Positions 18,443-29,957 of a DNA stretch of 64,000 bases are shown piece after piece. Source of the DNA: Mesorhizobium sp. M8A.F.Ca.ET.218.01.1.1. GTDB lineage: Bacteria > Pseudomonadota > Alphaproteobacteria > Rhizobiales > Rhizobiaceae. The translations under genes were made by a program, and so were the position numbers. The notes under the pieces are model-generated. The model ran no database searches, was not told the origin of the DNA, and saw only the letters and a list, made by a program, of their open reading frames with translations. Positions within the stretch are counted from its first letter, which is position 1; each line of letters begins with the position of its first letter. The DNA is taken from positions 416,382 to 480,381 of the forward strand of contig NZ_SRUZ01000001.1 in assembly GCF_004791165.1 (NCBI RefSeq). Reading direction: 5' to 3'.

Positions 18443-18471
18443 GCGGAAACTCATTTTAAGAGGGTTTCCGC
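18443..18471 (+). promoter_or_regulatory. Inverted repeat before the EAL-domain gene
   Basis: GCGGAAAC (18443-18450) and GTTTCCGC (18464-18471) form a perfect 8-bp inverted repeat with a 13-base AT-rich centre, 29 bases before the start codon of the EAL gene. It could be an operator or an mRNA leader hairpin. A TATAGG lies immediately after it. Confidence 0.4.
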
Positions 18472-18500
18472 TATAGGGTCTCCGACCTGGGGACCTTTTC

Positions 18501-20042
18501 ATGCCTGCCGTCAGCAACCCGAAGCGAACGCCAGTGTTCCGACTGCTCACGATAGCAAGTTCGGGCATTGGCAGTTTCGTCCTCGGCATCTGGGGCCTGA
18601 AGCACGGTCTCGGCGAGGGGTTTGCCGGCATATCAGCTGACATGATGGTCGCGATCATGGCCGCGCTTTGCGCGCTTGCGGCATCGGTGGCGGCAATGTC
18701 CTTCTTCGCAGGCATCGATGAATCGGCGGATTTCGTCTTCAATGAAACCCATTTCGACAAGCTGACCGGACTGCTGGCGCGGCCGGCCATGGTCGGCAAG
18801 ATCGCCGAGGCGGCATGCGCGACAAGCCGTACCGGGGAACCGGTGTTCCTGATCGACATCGACATCGACCGGTTCAAACAGATCAACGACGCGATCGGCT
18901 ACACCCAGGGCGACGAACTGATCCGCGCCTTCACCAAGCGGCTGCACAGCTGCGTGCCCGCGCGCGCGCCGATCGGACGCATCGGGGCCGGCGAGTTCGC
19001 AGTGCTGCTCCCGGACCATCTGATCCAGGGAACCTTGGAAAGCATGGTCGAGAGGCTCATCGACGAAATGATGGAGCCGTATGAACTCAGCAGCCACCAG
19101 CAATCGGTGAGCCTGTCCGTCGGCATCGTGGCGATGCCCAAGGACGGTGTCGATCCGGTCCTCATCCTGCGGCGCTCCAACCTGGCGCTGCAGAATGCGC
19201 GTGCGAGCGGAGTTGGCAACTGGTCGGTCTTCGACAGCGAGATGGGACGCGTGGCCGACCATCGCCAGTGGGTCGAATCCGAGCTGCACAGCGCCTTTGA
19301 ACGCGGTGATTTCGACCTGCACTACCAGCCGCAGCTCGACCTCCCGACCGGCCGCATCGTCGGCTACGAGGCGTTGATCCGCTGGCAGCATCCCGAACGC
19401 GGCATGATCCCGCCGATGGAGTTCATCCAGATCGCCGAGGAGACCGGCATGATCAACCCGATCGGCGAATGGGTGCTGCGCAAGGCCTGCAGCGATGCCC
19501 GCCATCTGCCGGACGACTGTTTCGTCGCCGTCAACATCTCGCCGGTCCAGTTCATGACCAAGGACTTCGTCGGCCTTGTACGCGACACGATGCGGACCAC
19601 GGGCATCAAGCCGTCACGGCTGGAGCTGGAAGTCACCGAGACGGCGATGATGCAGGACCGCGACCGCGCGGCCGCCATCCTGAAAGAGCTTGCCGAGATG
19701 GGCATCTCGGTCGCCGTCGATGATTTCGGCACCGGTTATTCCAACCTCAGCTATCTGATCGACTTCTCGTTCGGCAAGCTGAAGATCGATCGTTCCTTCA
19801 TCAGCCGCATCGATACCGACGCCAGCTCCGGCGCCGTCGTGTCGACCATCGTCGGGCTGTCGCGGGCGCTCGGCGTCAGCATCATCGCCGAAGGCGTCGA
19901 GACCGAAAGCCAGGCGACGCTGCTCAGGGCCGCCGGCTGCGAGGTGGTGCAGGGCTACCTCTTCGGCCGGCCAGCACCGCTCACGGCCAGTATCGGTGGC
20001 CATGCGGCCGAAGATACCAGGCGAGTCGCCAACCTCCATTGA
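18501..20042 (+). CDS. Membrane EAL-domain phosphodiesterase with degenerate GGDEF domain
   Basis: The product has 513 residues. Two N-terminal membrane helices (about 15-35 and 48-70) precede a GGDEF domain (about 85-245) and a C-terminal EAL domain (about 255-500). The diguanylate cyclase signature is changed to GAGEF in RIGAGEFAVLL and no RxxD inhibitory site precedes it, so cyclase activity is unlikely. The EAL domain keeps YEALIRWQHP, ELEVTETAMM, VDDFGTGYSNLSYL, KIDRSFI and AEGVET, so c-di-GMP hydrolysis is expected. It stands alone with its own promoter region. The degenerate GGDEF may bind GTP and regulate the EAL domain, as known for some homologues. Confidence 0.9.
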   Translation: MPAVSNPKRTPVFRLLTIASSGIGSFVLGIWGLKHGLGEGFAGISADMMVAIMAALCALAASVAAMSFFAGIDESADFVFNETHFDKLTGLLARPAMVGKIAEAACATSRTGEPVFLIDIDIDRFKQINDAIGYTQGDELIRAFTKRLHSCVPARAPIGRIGAGEFAVLLPDHLIQGTLESMVERLIDEMMEPYELSSHQQSVSLSVGIVAMPKDGVDPVLILRRSNLALQNARASGVGNWSVFDSEMGRVADHRQWVESELHSAFERGDFDLHYQPQLDLPTGRIVGYEALIRWQHPERGMIPPMEFIQIAEETGMINPIGEWVLRKACSDARHLPDDCFVAVNISPVQFMTKDFVGLVRDTMRTTGIKPSRLELEVTETAMMQDRDRAAAILKELAEMGISVAVDDFGTGYSNLSYLIDFSFGKLKIDRSFISRIDTDASSGAVVSTIVGLSRALGVSIIAEGVETESQATLLRAAGCEVVQGYLFGRPAPLTASIGGHAAEDTRRVANLH

Positions 20043-20065
20043 GCGCCATGGCTCCCGCCGTTGCC

Positions 20066-21076
20066 TCAGCGGCGCGCCGAAAACACCTTGAACATGCCGT
20101 CACGAGCAAGCTCTGCGTGGCTGGCGAAGGCCGCTGACAGGACGGCTTCGTAAGGAAGCTGCCGGTTGGCGACCATGAACAGGCGTCCGCCGGGCTTCAG
20201 GGCCTTGGCTGCCGCGCGGATCATGCCGGCACCAATCTCAGGCTCCGCCGCACGGCTGCGATGGAAGGGCGGGTTCATGGCGATGACGTCGTAGCGGCGC
20301 TCCACAGGCTCGGCGAGCAGGTCCGTCCAGAAGAAGCCCTGTGCCATGGTGTTACCGAGATTGCCCCTGGCCGCCTCCAGCGCGTCGAAATCGGCCTCGT
20401 ATAGATCGAGCGCCGACAAGCCCGGCGAGCGGGCGGCCATCTCCGCCGCCACATAGCCCCAGCCGGCACAGAAATCGGCCGCGCTGCCACGCAGATCGCC
20501 GGGCAGGTTGTCGACCAGCAGTTTCGAGCCGGCATCGACGCGATCGAAGGAGAACATGCCGGGCGCGGTGTGGAACCGGTCCCCAACCAGCAAGGCGGGA
20601 TTGGCGGTGCGAAGTACGGCGGCGGCCTGCATGTCAGCCGGGCGGCGCAGCCAGAAGGCAATGCCGTGATATTTCGGCATGTGGCCATCGAGCGGCGCAA
20701 GATCGCCGACACGCTTGCGCAGGCTGGCAATGCCATCCTCCTTGCCACCGGCAATGACGATCAATCCGCCCTCTGCCACGCGCTCCATAGCCTCGGCGAT
20801 GCGCAATTCGTTCTGGCCGCGATGGCGGCCGGCGAGCACCAACGCGGCATCAAAACCGTCACCGGCCGATTGCGGCGTGACCGTGAAGCCGGCCGCCTGC
20901 AACGCACGGAAATACGGCCGGAAGCCCTGTACGAGATTGAGCGTAGCCTCGAAAGCCGGCGGCAGGCGCAGGCCGGGTTCGGCGCCAAGGAAGAGAACGC
21001 GCTGGCCCTGCCGCGGCAAGGAAAGAGCCTCGGCCTCGAACGGGTGAAAAAGCGTCTTCAGCGCTTCAGCGGACAT
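20066..21076 (-). CDS. Class I SAM-dependent methyltransferase, RsmC-like
   Basis: The 336-residue product has an N-terminal degenerate methyltransferase-like half and a C-terminal catalytic half with the RsmC/RlmG layout: DRVDAGSKLLVDNLP, then ADFCAGWGYVAAEMA (SAM loop), LDLYEADFDALEAAR, and the target-base motif AMNPPFHRSRA. NPPF is typical of N-methyltransferases acting on G in rRNA, so 16S rRNA m2G1207 methylation is plausible. The start is ATG 21076, just past the pnp terminator. Confidence 0.83.
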   Translation of the reverse strand: MSAEALKTLFHPFEAEALSLPRQGQRVLFLGAEPGLRLPPAFEATLNLVQGFRPYFRALQAAGFTVTPQSAGDGFDAALVLAGRHRGQNELRIAEAMERVAEGGLIVIAGGKEDGIASLRKRVGDLAPLDGHMPKYHGIAFWLRRPADMQAAAVLRTANPALLVGDRFHTAPGMFSFDRVDAGSKLLVDNLPGDLRGSAADFCAGWGYVAAEMAARSPGLSALDLYEADFDALEAARGNLGNTMAQGFFWTDLLAEPVERRYDVIAMNPPFHRSRAAEPEIGAGMIRAAAKALKPGGRLFMVANRQLPYEAVLSAAFASHAELARDGMFKVFSARR

Positions 21077-21091
21077 AGCCGTGCTCCATAA

Positions 21092-21121
21092 ACAAAAACG
21101 GGCGCGACCTAAGCCGCGCCC
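21092..21121 (-). terminator. Rho-independent terminator of pnp
   Basis: On the minus strand a stem formed by 21115-21121 and 21100-21106 (GGGCGCG / CGCGCCC) with an 8-base loop is followed by a U tract (A run 21094-21098 on the plus strand), 24 bases after the pnp stop. It separates pnp from the methyltransferase gene. Confidence 0.85.
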
Positions 21122-21144
21122 GCCTCGTTTTTCCGTCGGACCGA

Positions 21145-23292
<2,148 letters not shown>

Positions 23293-23463
23293 GTCTTGTC
23301 CTTAATAAGCGGAAAGGGGCGCGCCGTTTCACGGTGCGCGGATGCCCTTTCCCTGGCTTCCTTTCTCGGGCAGCCACGGGCAAGACAACGGGAAGCTCGG
23401 ATGATTTAGGCGCGAAGAGCGCGCACGAGCGTCCTGCAATCCTGCCCCATGACCGTCCATGGG

Positions 23464-23565
23464 CGGTTTCGAGTGGCCCTCTGCACGCTCGAAACCGGGT
23501 CTGGCCAGCCGACACGGCTGGCAGAATGCGTGACCGGCGGACTTTCCGAAGAAAGTCCGCCGGTC
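23464..23565 (-). promoter_or_regulatory. Three tandem hairpins in the rpsO-pnp intergenic region
   Basis: Reading along the minus strand from rpsO to pnp, the first hairpin is a perfect 15-bp stem with a CGAA loop (arms 23532-23546 and 23551-23565), 6 bases after the rpsO stop. Then come a 7-bp stem CCAGCCG/CGGCTGG (23505-23521) and a 10-bp stem CGGTTTCGAG/CTCGAAACCG (23464-23473 and 23488-23497). None is followed by a U tract, so they look like processing or stability elements more than terminators. Confidence 0.65.
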
Positions 23566-23571
23566 AATTCG

Positions 23572-23841
23572 TCAACGGCGCAGACCGAGCTTCTCGATCA
23601 GTGTCTGATAGCGCGCGTCGTCCTTGCGCTTGAGATAATCAAGCAGGCTGCGGCGCTGGGACACGAGAGCGAGCAGACCACGGCGGGAATGGTTATCCTT
23701 CTTGTGGTCCTTGAAATGGTCGGTCAGGTTCTTGATGCGCTCGGAAAGGATGGCCACCTGGACTTCCGGAGACCCGGTATCGCCCTTGGCGGTTGCGAAT
23801 TCACCCATCAATTCCTGTTTGCGCTCGGCAGTAATCGACAT
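23572..23841 (-). CDS. rpsO: 30S ribosomal protein S15
   Basis: The 89-residue product has the canonical S15 length and sequence: [50 protein letters not shown] and [14 protein letters not shown]. It binds 16S rRNA early in platform assembly. The open frame extends upstream to 23982 but the conserved N-terminus fixes the start at 23841. rpsO-pnp is a conserved operon; a 15-bp hairpin follows immediately. Confidence 0.97.
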   Translation of the reverse strand: MSITAERKQELMGEFATAKGDTGSPEVQVAILSERIKNLTDHFKDHKKDNHSRRGLLALVSQRRSLLDYLKRKDDARYQTLIEKLGLRR

Positions 23842-24033
23842 CGTGTTTTTCCTTATCTGTTTGAGGAAACGGGTCGCCCACAGCCGGGATGTCGTCCAGC
23901 AGGGGCCGTGCATGCAAAGCGTCAAGGCGCTATGCTGCGGCGCATATAGTGCAATTCCCCGAAAAACACCAGCCCAATTCACAAGCCGGCTTTGTCGCGG
24001 CTTTTGCGGTATGAAAGAAGCCTTTCGCCGTGG

Positions 24034-25128
24034 CTAAAGCCACTTCTTCCATCTGAAGAAGGCGATCAGCCCGACCGCGACGAGCAGCATGAAGACGAGT
24101 GCCGCCGGATAACCATAGTAGGATCGCAGCTCCGGCATGTTCCATGGCGAGGCGTCGGGACTGAAGTTCATGCCCCAGACGCCGACGAGGAAGGTGAGCG
24201 GCATGAAGATGACCGAGACGATGGTGAGGTAAGAGATGACGTCGTTGGTGCGCGCCTGGCTCAGCGACAGGTGCATCTCGATCAGCCCGGTCAGCATGTC
24301 GCGCTGGGTCTCGACCAGCTCGATCAGCCTGAGCGAATGGTCGAGCGTGTCGTTGAGGAAGACCTTGGTTTCAGCTCTGACATAGGACACATCGTTGCGG
24401 ATCAGCGTCGCCAGCGCATCGCGCATCGGCCACAGCACGCCTTTCAGGACATTGGCATCGCGCCGCAATTCGTGCAGCTGCCGCATCTGGTGCTTGTGCG
24501 TCGAATGCAGCATCTGGTCCTCGATGCTGTCGACCAGGTCGCCGGCAGCCTCGATCGGCGGAAAATAGCTGTCGACGATGGCGTCGATCAGCGCATAGGC
24601 GAGATAATCGGCGCCGCGAGTGCGCAAGCGGTTGGGCGCCGAACTCTCGATGCGCTTGCGCACGGGATCGAAGGGATCGCCCTCGCGCTCCTGGAAGGTG
24701 ACGACGAAGTTCTCGCCGAGGAAGAGAGCGATCTGCTCGTAACGATGCGACGTGACATCGTCGATCATGCGCACGACGACGAAGGCGTGATCCTCGAAGA
24801 AGTCGACTTTCGGCCGCTGGCCGGTGTTGACAACATCCTCCAGCGCCAGCGGATGCAGGCTGAAGATGCGGCCGATCTCCTCGATCAATTGGATGTTGGC
24901 GAGGCCGGTGCAGTCGAGCCAGATGACGGGCCATTTCCGGCAATTGGCCTTGACATCGTCGATGCTGGCATTCTCGATGGTCTTGAATTTCTGCGGCGAG
25001 ATCAAGGTCAGCCGCAATTCGGAGCGCCGCGCCGCCGGATCGGCGATCAGCGTACCGGGCGAGGCGCCGACAGGCGGCCGCCTCGTCTTCACCGGCGCGC
25101 GCTTCTTGACCGTGTCAGCCTTTGCCAT
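24034..25128 (-). CDS. corA: CorA-family magnesium/cobalt channel
   Basis: The 364-residue product has a long cytoplasmic N-terminal domain, a long helix (QTRDMLTGLIEMHLSLSQ-type region) and two C-terminal membrane helices. The first, VSVIFMPLTFLVGVWGMNF, carries the essential GMN selectivity motif; the second, PAALVFMLLVAVGLIAFF, ends in the basic RWKKW tail. This is the CorA pentamer topology for Mg2+ (and Co2+ or Ni2+) uptake. A low-complexity basic N-terminus (about 25 residues, KKRAPVKTRRPP) is extra. It is 45 bases from truB, in the same direction. Confidence 0.92.
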   Translation of the reverse strand: MAKADTVKKRAPVKTRRPPVGASPGTLIADPAARRSELRLTLISPQKFKTIENASIDDVKANCRKWPVIWLDCTGLANIQLIEEIGRIFSLHPLALEDVVNTGQRPKVDFFEDHAFVVVRMIDDVTSHRYEQIALFLGENFVVTFQEREGDPFDPVRKRIESSAPNRLRTRGADYLAYALIDAIVDSYFPPIEAAGDLVDSIEDQMLHSTHKHQMRQLHELRRDANVLKGVLWPMRDALATLIRNDVSYVRAETKVFLNDTLDHSLRLIELVETQRDMLTGLIEMHLSLSQARTNDVISYLTIVSVIFMPLTFLVGVWGMNFSPDASPWNMPELRSYYGYPAALVFMLLVAVGLIAFFRWKKWL

Positions 25129-25173
25129 GGAGCCCCTCTGCCGCGATGTCGCACCGACATTAGATGAGTGGCA

Positions 25174-26160
25174 TCACCCGGCAAAGACCCGCTTGGGCTT
25201 GAACATGCCTTGCTCGATCGCGCCGATGGCGACCAGCTTGCCGCGTGACGTCGCGCAGGCCTCTTCGGCCTCCACCGGTGCGTCACGGCCACGAATGATG
25301 ACAGGATTGCCGAGGCGGATCTTTGTCGCCGCGTCATCGCTGATGGCGATCTGCGGCAGGCAGTCGAGGGCAGCCGAGGTGTCCACCAGAAGCGTGTCGA
25401 TGGCGCCGAAGTCGACCGGCTTGGCCACCGCGTCTGCCGGTTCGGCGTCGTCGGCCGCTTCCGAATTCTCATCGCCAGTGGCGCCGAAGCGGGCGGCCTC
25501 GAGTTCGGCAATGGTGACGAAGTCCTCTGGCGTGAACGGCTCGACCTCGACCCGGCGCAGCTCGCTGATATGGCCGAAGCAGCCGAGGTCGCGGCCCATG
25601 TCGCGGGCCAGCGAACGCACATAGGTGCCCTTACCGCATTCGACTTCGAAAATCGTCTGGTCCGGCTTGTGCTCGACAATATCGAGCCGGCCGATCTCGA
25701 TCTCACGCGGCGGTATGTCGACCATCTCGCCTTCGCGGGCGAGGTCGTAGGCGCGCTCGCCCGCAATCTTGATCGCCGAAAATTGCGGCGGCGTCTGCAT
25801 GATGACGCCGGTGTATTTCGGCAGCAGCGCCCGCACCTCGGCTTCCGCCGGACGCAGGTCGGAGCTCTTCGTCACCGGCCCTTCAAGATCGTCGGTGGAG
25901 CGCTCATCGCCCCAGGCAACGGTGAAGCGGTAGATCTTGGCGCCGTCCTGCACGTAGGGCACGGTCTTGGTGGCTTCGCCGAGCGCGATCGGCAGCATGC
26001 CGGAGGCAAGAGGGTCGAGCGTGCCGGCATGGCCGGCCTTTTCGGCCTGAAACAGCCATTTGATCTTGGAGACGGCTTCGGTCGAGCCCATGCCGACCGG
26101 CTTGTCCAGCACCACCCAGCCGGAAACCGGCCGGCCCTTCTTCTTGCCGCGACGCCCCAT
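25174..26160 (-). CDS. truB: tRNA pseudouridine-55 synthase TruB
   Basis: TruB makes pseudouridine 55 in the T loop of tRNAs. The product has 328 residues. Motifs are [17 protein letters not shown], the catalytic Asp region [47 protein letters not shown] and [16 protein letters not shown]. An Asp/Glu/Ala-rich insertion ([17 protein letters not shown]) interrupts the C-terminal part before the PUA-like region. Tandem ATGs at 26163 and 26160 overlap the rbfA stop as ATGA, indicating translational coupling. Confidence 0.95.
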   Translation of the reverse strand: MGRRGKKKGRPVSGWVVLDKPVGMGSTEAVSKIKWLFQAEKAGHAGTLDPLASGMLPIALGEATKTVPYVQDGAKIYRFTVAWGDERSTDDLEGPVTKSSDLRPAEAEVRALLPKYTGVIMQTPPQFSAIKIAGERAYDLAREGEMVDIPPREIEIGRLDIVEHKPDQTIFEVECGKGTYVRSLARDMGRDLGCFGHISELRRVEVEPFTPEDFVTIAELEAARFGATGDENSEAADDAEPADAVAKPVDFGAIDTLLVDTSAALDCLPQIAISDDAATKIRLGNPVIIRGRDAPVEAEEACATSRGKLVAIGAIEQGMFKPKRVFAG

Positions 26161-26570
26161 CATTCTTCTTCCTTGTTGTCGTCGGTATCCAGATCGCGCG
26201 CCACTTCGGGCGATTTCAGCAGGTCGTTGATCCTGGCGAAATTGTCGAAGGAGGTATCGAGCCGGAAGCGGAATTCCGGCATGTACTTCATCTGCCTGAG
26301 CGCGCCGGAGACACGGCCGCGCACGAACTTGGCATGCTTGTTCAGCGCCTCGATCACCGCGTCGGCATCCTTGGCGCCGAGCGGAGAAACAAAGGCGGTG
26401 GCGATCTTGAGATCGGGCGACATGCGCACTTCCGAGACCGAAACGACCGAATTTTCAATCAACGGGTCGATGATTTCGCCGCGCTGCAAGGTTTCGGAGA
26501 GTGCATGGCGCACCTGCTCGCCGACGCGCAGCATGCGCTGGGATGGGCTTGATGTTGTGGAACGGGGCAT
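26160..26570 (-). CDS. rbfA: Ribosome-binding factor A
   Basis: The 136-residue KH-like protein is needed for 16S rRNA 5'-end maturation and cold adaptation. Conserved are [35 protein letters not shown] and [17 protein letters not shown]. The start is ATG 26570 ([13 protein letters not shown]), as in rhizobial homologues; the frame continues to 26618 without support. An acidic C-terminal tail (DTDDNKEEE) overlaps the truB start. It lies downstream of infB across a hairpin-bearing gap, the standard order. Confidence 0.95.
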   Translation of the reverse strand: MPRSTTSSPSQRMLRVGEQVRHALSETLQRGEIIDPLIENSVVSVSEVRMSPDLKIATAFVSPLGAKDADAVIEALNKHAKFVRGRVSGALRQMKYMPEFRFRLDTSFDNFARINDLLKSPEVARDLDTDDNKEEE

Positions 26571-26648
26571 TTTTCTCAATCCTGAAAGCGTGAGGCGCGG
26601 GATAGGACCGTGCCGCATGTCTCAAACGGTCATTCTCAATAGCACCAA

Positions 26649-26672
26649 GGCGGCGGTCTTTCGACCACCGCC
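26649..26672 (-). promoter_or_regulatory. GAAA-loop hairpin between infB and rbfA
   Basis: On the minus strand a 10-bp stem (inner GGTGGTC/GACCGCC with one G-U pair, extended by GGC/GCC) is capped by GAAA, 24 bases after the infB stop. No U tract follows, so it is more likely a processing or stability hairpin than a terminator. Confidence 0.5.
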
Positions 26673-26695
26673 CAATATCGACAAGCCACTCGAAC

Positions 26696-29272
26696 TCAGA
26701 GTGTGCGGGTCACCATCTCGACGCGGAAGCACTCGATGATGTCGCCGACGCGCATGTCTTCGTAGTTCTGGAAGGCCATGCCGCATTCCTGGCCGCCCGG
26801 GACTTCCGAAACCTCGTCCTTGAAGCGCTTCAGGGTCTTCAGCGTGCCTTCGTGGATGACCACGTTGTCGCGGATCAGGCGCACGCCCGCGCCACGCTCG
26901 ACCTTGCCCTCGGTGACACGGCAGCCGGCGATCTTGCCGACCTTGGTGATGTCGAAGATCTCGAGGATCTCGGCATTGCCGATGAAGGTCTCGCGACGCT
27001 CCGGCGACAGCAGGCCCGACAGAGCCGCCTTCACATCATCCACCAGGTTGTAGATGATCGAGTAGTAGCGGATCTCGATGCCCGCGGCCGCGGCCGCGGC
27101 ACGCGCCTGCACATTGGCGCGCACGTTGAAGCCGATGATCGCCGCGCCGGACGTTTCCGCCAGCGAGACGTCGCTTTCGGTGATGGCGCCGGCGCCGGAA
27201 TGAACGATGCGCGCACGCACTTCGTCGGTGCCGAGCTTGTCCAGGGCAGCATTGATCGCTTCGATCGAACCCTGCACGTCGCCCTTGATGACCAGCGGGA
27301 ATTCCTTCAGCCCGCTCGTCTGCAACTGCGACATCATCTGTTCGAGCGAGCCACGCTGGCCGGCATGCCTGGCCACCGCCTTCTCGCGTGCCAGACGCTG
27401 GCGATATTCGGTGATCTCGCGGGCGCGGGCCTCGTTGTTGACCACCGCGAAGCGGTCGCCGGCCTGCGGGGTTCCCTGAAGGCCGAGCACCTCGACCGGC
27501 ATCGCCGGCGGCGCTTCCTTGATCTGCTCGCCGCGATCGTTGACGAGCGCGCGCACACGGCCCCATTCGTTGCCGGCGACGAGGATGTCGCCCGGCATCA
27601 ACGTGCCGGTCTGCACCAGCACGGTGGCGACGGGACCACGGCCCTTGTCGAGCTGCGCCTCGATGACGACACCTTCGGCGGTGCGGTCGGGGTTGGCCTT
27701 GAGGTCGAGGATTTCGGCCTGCAGCAGGATCGCTTCGAGCAACTTGTCGAGATTGGTGCCCTTGGTCGCCGACACTTCGACGTCCAGCACCTCACCGCCC
27801 ATCGATTCGACGAAGACCTCGTGGCGCAAGAGTTCCGAGCGCACTTTCTGCGGATCGGCGTCATGCTTGTCGATCTTGTTGATCGCCACGATGATCGGAA
27901 CGCCGGCCGCCTTGGCATGGCTGATCGATTCGATCGTCTGCGGCATGACGCTGTCGTCGGCCGCAACCACCAGGATGGCGATGTCGGTCGCCTGGGCGCC
28001 ACGGGCGCGCATGGCCGTGAAGGCGGCGTGGCCGGGCGTGTCGATGAAGGTGATCTTCTGACCGTTCTTCTCGACCTGATAGGCGCCGATATGCTGGGTG
28101 ATGCCGCCGGCCTCGCCGGAAACGACATTGGCGTTGCGGATGGCATCGAGCAGCGACGTCTTGCCGTGGTCGACGTGGCCCATGATGGTGACGACCGGCG
28201 GACGCGACACGAGGTCTTCCGGACGGTCGGCGATGTTGAACAGGCCTTCCTCGATGTCGGACTCGGCGACGCGGCGAACCGTGTGGCCGAATTCGGTGGC
28301 CACCAGCTCGGCCGTGTCGGCGTCGATGACGTCGCCCGGCTTCAGGATCTGGCCCTGCTTCATGAAGTACTTGACCAGGTCGACAGCACGCTCGGACATG
28401 CGCTGCGCCAGTTCCTGGATGGTGATGGTCTCGGGCAGGATCACTTCGCGCATGACCTTTTCGCGCGGCTCATTGTGCATCGCGCGCTTGAATTTTTCCT
28501 GGCGGCGACGCATCGACGACAGCGAACGGGCCCGCGCATCCTCGTCGGACAACGCGGAATTCAGTGTCAGCTTGCCACGGCGGCGGTCTTCCTCGCTCTT
28601 GGTCGGCTTGGCCGGGCGCGCCACTTCGGGCGTGACCAGGCGGCGCACCGGCGCACCAGCGATCGCCCGCTTCGGCTTGACCTCTTCCTCCTCGTCGGCG
28701 GTCGCCAACTCAGCGGCTTGCGGTGCGCGACGGCGAGCCTCTTCCTCGGCGCGACGGCGCGATTCGGCCTCGGTCTGCAGCCGTGCCTCTTCCTCGGCCT
28801 GGCGGCGCGCGGAGTCCTCGCGTTCGCGCTTGCGGCGCTCTTCGTCCTCGGCGCGGCGCTTGGCCTCTTCGGCCGCGCGCTGACGGTCTTCGACCTCGCG
28901 GACCTTCGAGCCCTCGAGCGCCCTGCGGCGCGCGTCCATTTCGCTGCGCGACAATTCGTTCAGCACCATGCCGCTGCGCTCGACCGGAGGCCGCGGCGGG
29001 GGCGGCGCCTTGGGCGCTTCCTGCACGACAGGTGCCGCCACGACCGCCGGCTTCGGCGTGAAGACGGGCGCAGCCGGAGCGGCAACCGGCTCCGGCTTAT
29101 CGCCGGGCAGCGAGAACTTGCGCTTCTTGGTCTCGACCACGACCGACTTGGTACGGCCGTGCGAGAAGTTCTGGCGCACAGTGCCCTGTTCCATGCCGGG
29201 GCGCTTCAGCGTCAAGGTCTTCTTCGGTGTAACACTCAACGTCTTGTCGTCGCCCGATTTCGTATCGTTCAT
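26696..29272 (-). CDS. infB: Translation initiation factor IF-2
   Basis: The 858-residue GTPase delivers fMet-tRNA to the 30S subunit. A long charged N-terminal region rich in Arg, Glu and Ala (about residues 110-230, coiled-coil-like [11 protein letters not shown] repeats) precedes the IF2_N motif. The G domain has G1 [18 protein letters not shown]3 [17 protein letters not shown] and G4 NKIDK. Domains II-IV follow, ending [14 protein letters not shown]. Its start codon overlaps the ylxR stop by 4 bases. It is in the operon rimP-nusA-ylxR-infB. Confidence 0.97.
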   Translation of the reverse strand: MNDTKSGDDKTLSVTPKKTLTLKRPGMEQGTVRQNFSHGRTKSVVVETKKRKFSLPGDKPEPVAAPAAPVFTPKPAVVAAPVVQEAPKAPPPPRPPVERSGMVLNELSRSEMDARRRALEGSKVREVEDRQRAAEEAKRRAEDEERRKREREDSARRQAEEEARLQTEAESRRRAEEEARRRAPQAAELATADEEEEVKPKRAIAGAPVRRLVTPEVARPAKPTKSEEDRRRGKLTLNSALSDEDARARSLSSMRRRQEKFKRAMHNEPREKVMREVILPETITIQELAQRMSERAVDLVKYFMKQGQILKPGDVIDADTAELVATEFGHTVRRVAESDIEEGLFNIADRPEDLVSRPPVVTIMGHVDHGKTSLLDAIRNANVVSGEAGGITQHIGAYQVEKNGQKITFIDTPGHAAFTAMRARGAQATDIAILVVAADDSVMPQTIESISHAKAAGVPIIVAINKIDKHDADPQKVRSELLRHEVFVESMGGEVLDVEVSATKGTNLDKLLEAILLQAEILDLKANPDRTAEGVVIEAQLDKGRGPVATVLVQTGTLMPGDILVAGNEWGRVRALVNDRGEQIKEAPPAMPVEVLGLQGTPQAGDRFAVVNNEARAREITEYRQRLAREKAVARHAGQRGSLEQMMSQLQTSGLKEFPLVIKGDVQGSIEAINAALDKLGTDEVRARIVHSGAGAITESDVSLAETSGAAIIGFNVRANVQARAAAAAAGIEIRYYSIIYNLVDDVKAALSGLLSPERRETFIGNAEILEIFDITKVGKIAGCRVTEGKVERGAGVRLIRDNVVIHEGTLKTLKRFKDEVSEVPGGQECGMAFQNYEDMRVGDIIECFRVEMVTRTL

Positions 29273-29928
29273 TCCATATCCTCTGCAGCATCATCTTCGT
29301 CAGCAACGGCCGCAAGCATTGCAAGATCGTCCGGGGTTCCGCCCCGATATCGGTCGAGCGCAACCATGCGCTTCTGGACCGCCTTACCCGCGTCTCCCGC
29401 GAGGACGGCAGCATGTATCACATTTGTACCCCCCAATGCCAAGCTCAACTCGGCCTCGGAGAAAAGTTTGTAGGCAAGGATGGAAGGGCCGCCAATATGG
29501 ACGGTCGCCCGCCGCGCCTGGCTGATCTTGCGTACGCCGTCGTCGGATGCCTCGGTCGCGTGGAGCACGAAAAGCGCCAGCCCGCCGCGCACCGCGCTCT
29601 CCACCTTGGTGGCACCCAGCGAAATCGCGCCTGCCTTGCGGGCAAGGCCCAGCATGCCTAAAGCGGACCTGGAGAGCAACCCGTCGACCATGCCGCCGAG
29701 ATCGGGCGGTACGACCACCTGTGCCTTGAAGGCGCGGGCAAAAAGGTTCTTGGCCGCCGCCTTCTCGATATGTAGGCGGTCGGCACTCACCCAGCAACCA
29801 CGGCCGGGCAGATTTCGCTTGAGATCGGGAACGACGGCCGAATCCGGACCGACGACGAACCGGATCAGTTCATCCGGTTCGGCCTGTTTTCGGGTGACGA
29901 TGCAGGTGCGATCGTTCATCTCGTCCAA
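29269..29928 (-). CDS. YlxR (DUF448) / L7Ae-like RNA-binding protein
   Basis: The 219-residue fusion has an N-terminal YlxR domain ([19 protein letters not shown] and [18 protein letters not shown]) and a C-terminal L7Ae/ribosomal L30e-like domain ([23 protein letters not shown]). This fusion is typical of alphaproteobacterial nusA-infB operons, where separate ylxR and ylxQ occur in Gram-positives. It probably binds RNA and affects transcription or ribosome assembly. The stop overlaps the infB start (ATGA). MDEMN offers two nearby ATGs, 29928 and 29919. Confidence 0.9.
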   Translation of the reverse strand: MDEMNDRTCIVTRKQAEPDELIRFVVGPDSAVVPDLKRNLPGRGCWVSADRLHIEKAAAKNLFARAFKAQVVVPPDLGGMVDGLLSRSALGMLGLARKAGAISLGATKVESAVRGGLALFVLHATEASDDGVRKISQARRATVHIGGPSILAYKLFSEAELSLALGGTNVIHAAVLAGDAGKAVQKRMVALDRYRGGTPDDLAMLAAVADEDDAAEDME

Positions 29929-29957
29929 GGGCGGGTTGTGTGCGATGCGGTTTCACC

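Noticed and set aside
26852..29473. 873-codon frame antisense to infB
   Set aside because: It is an antisense shadow of a highly biased gene; composition is low-complexity.
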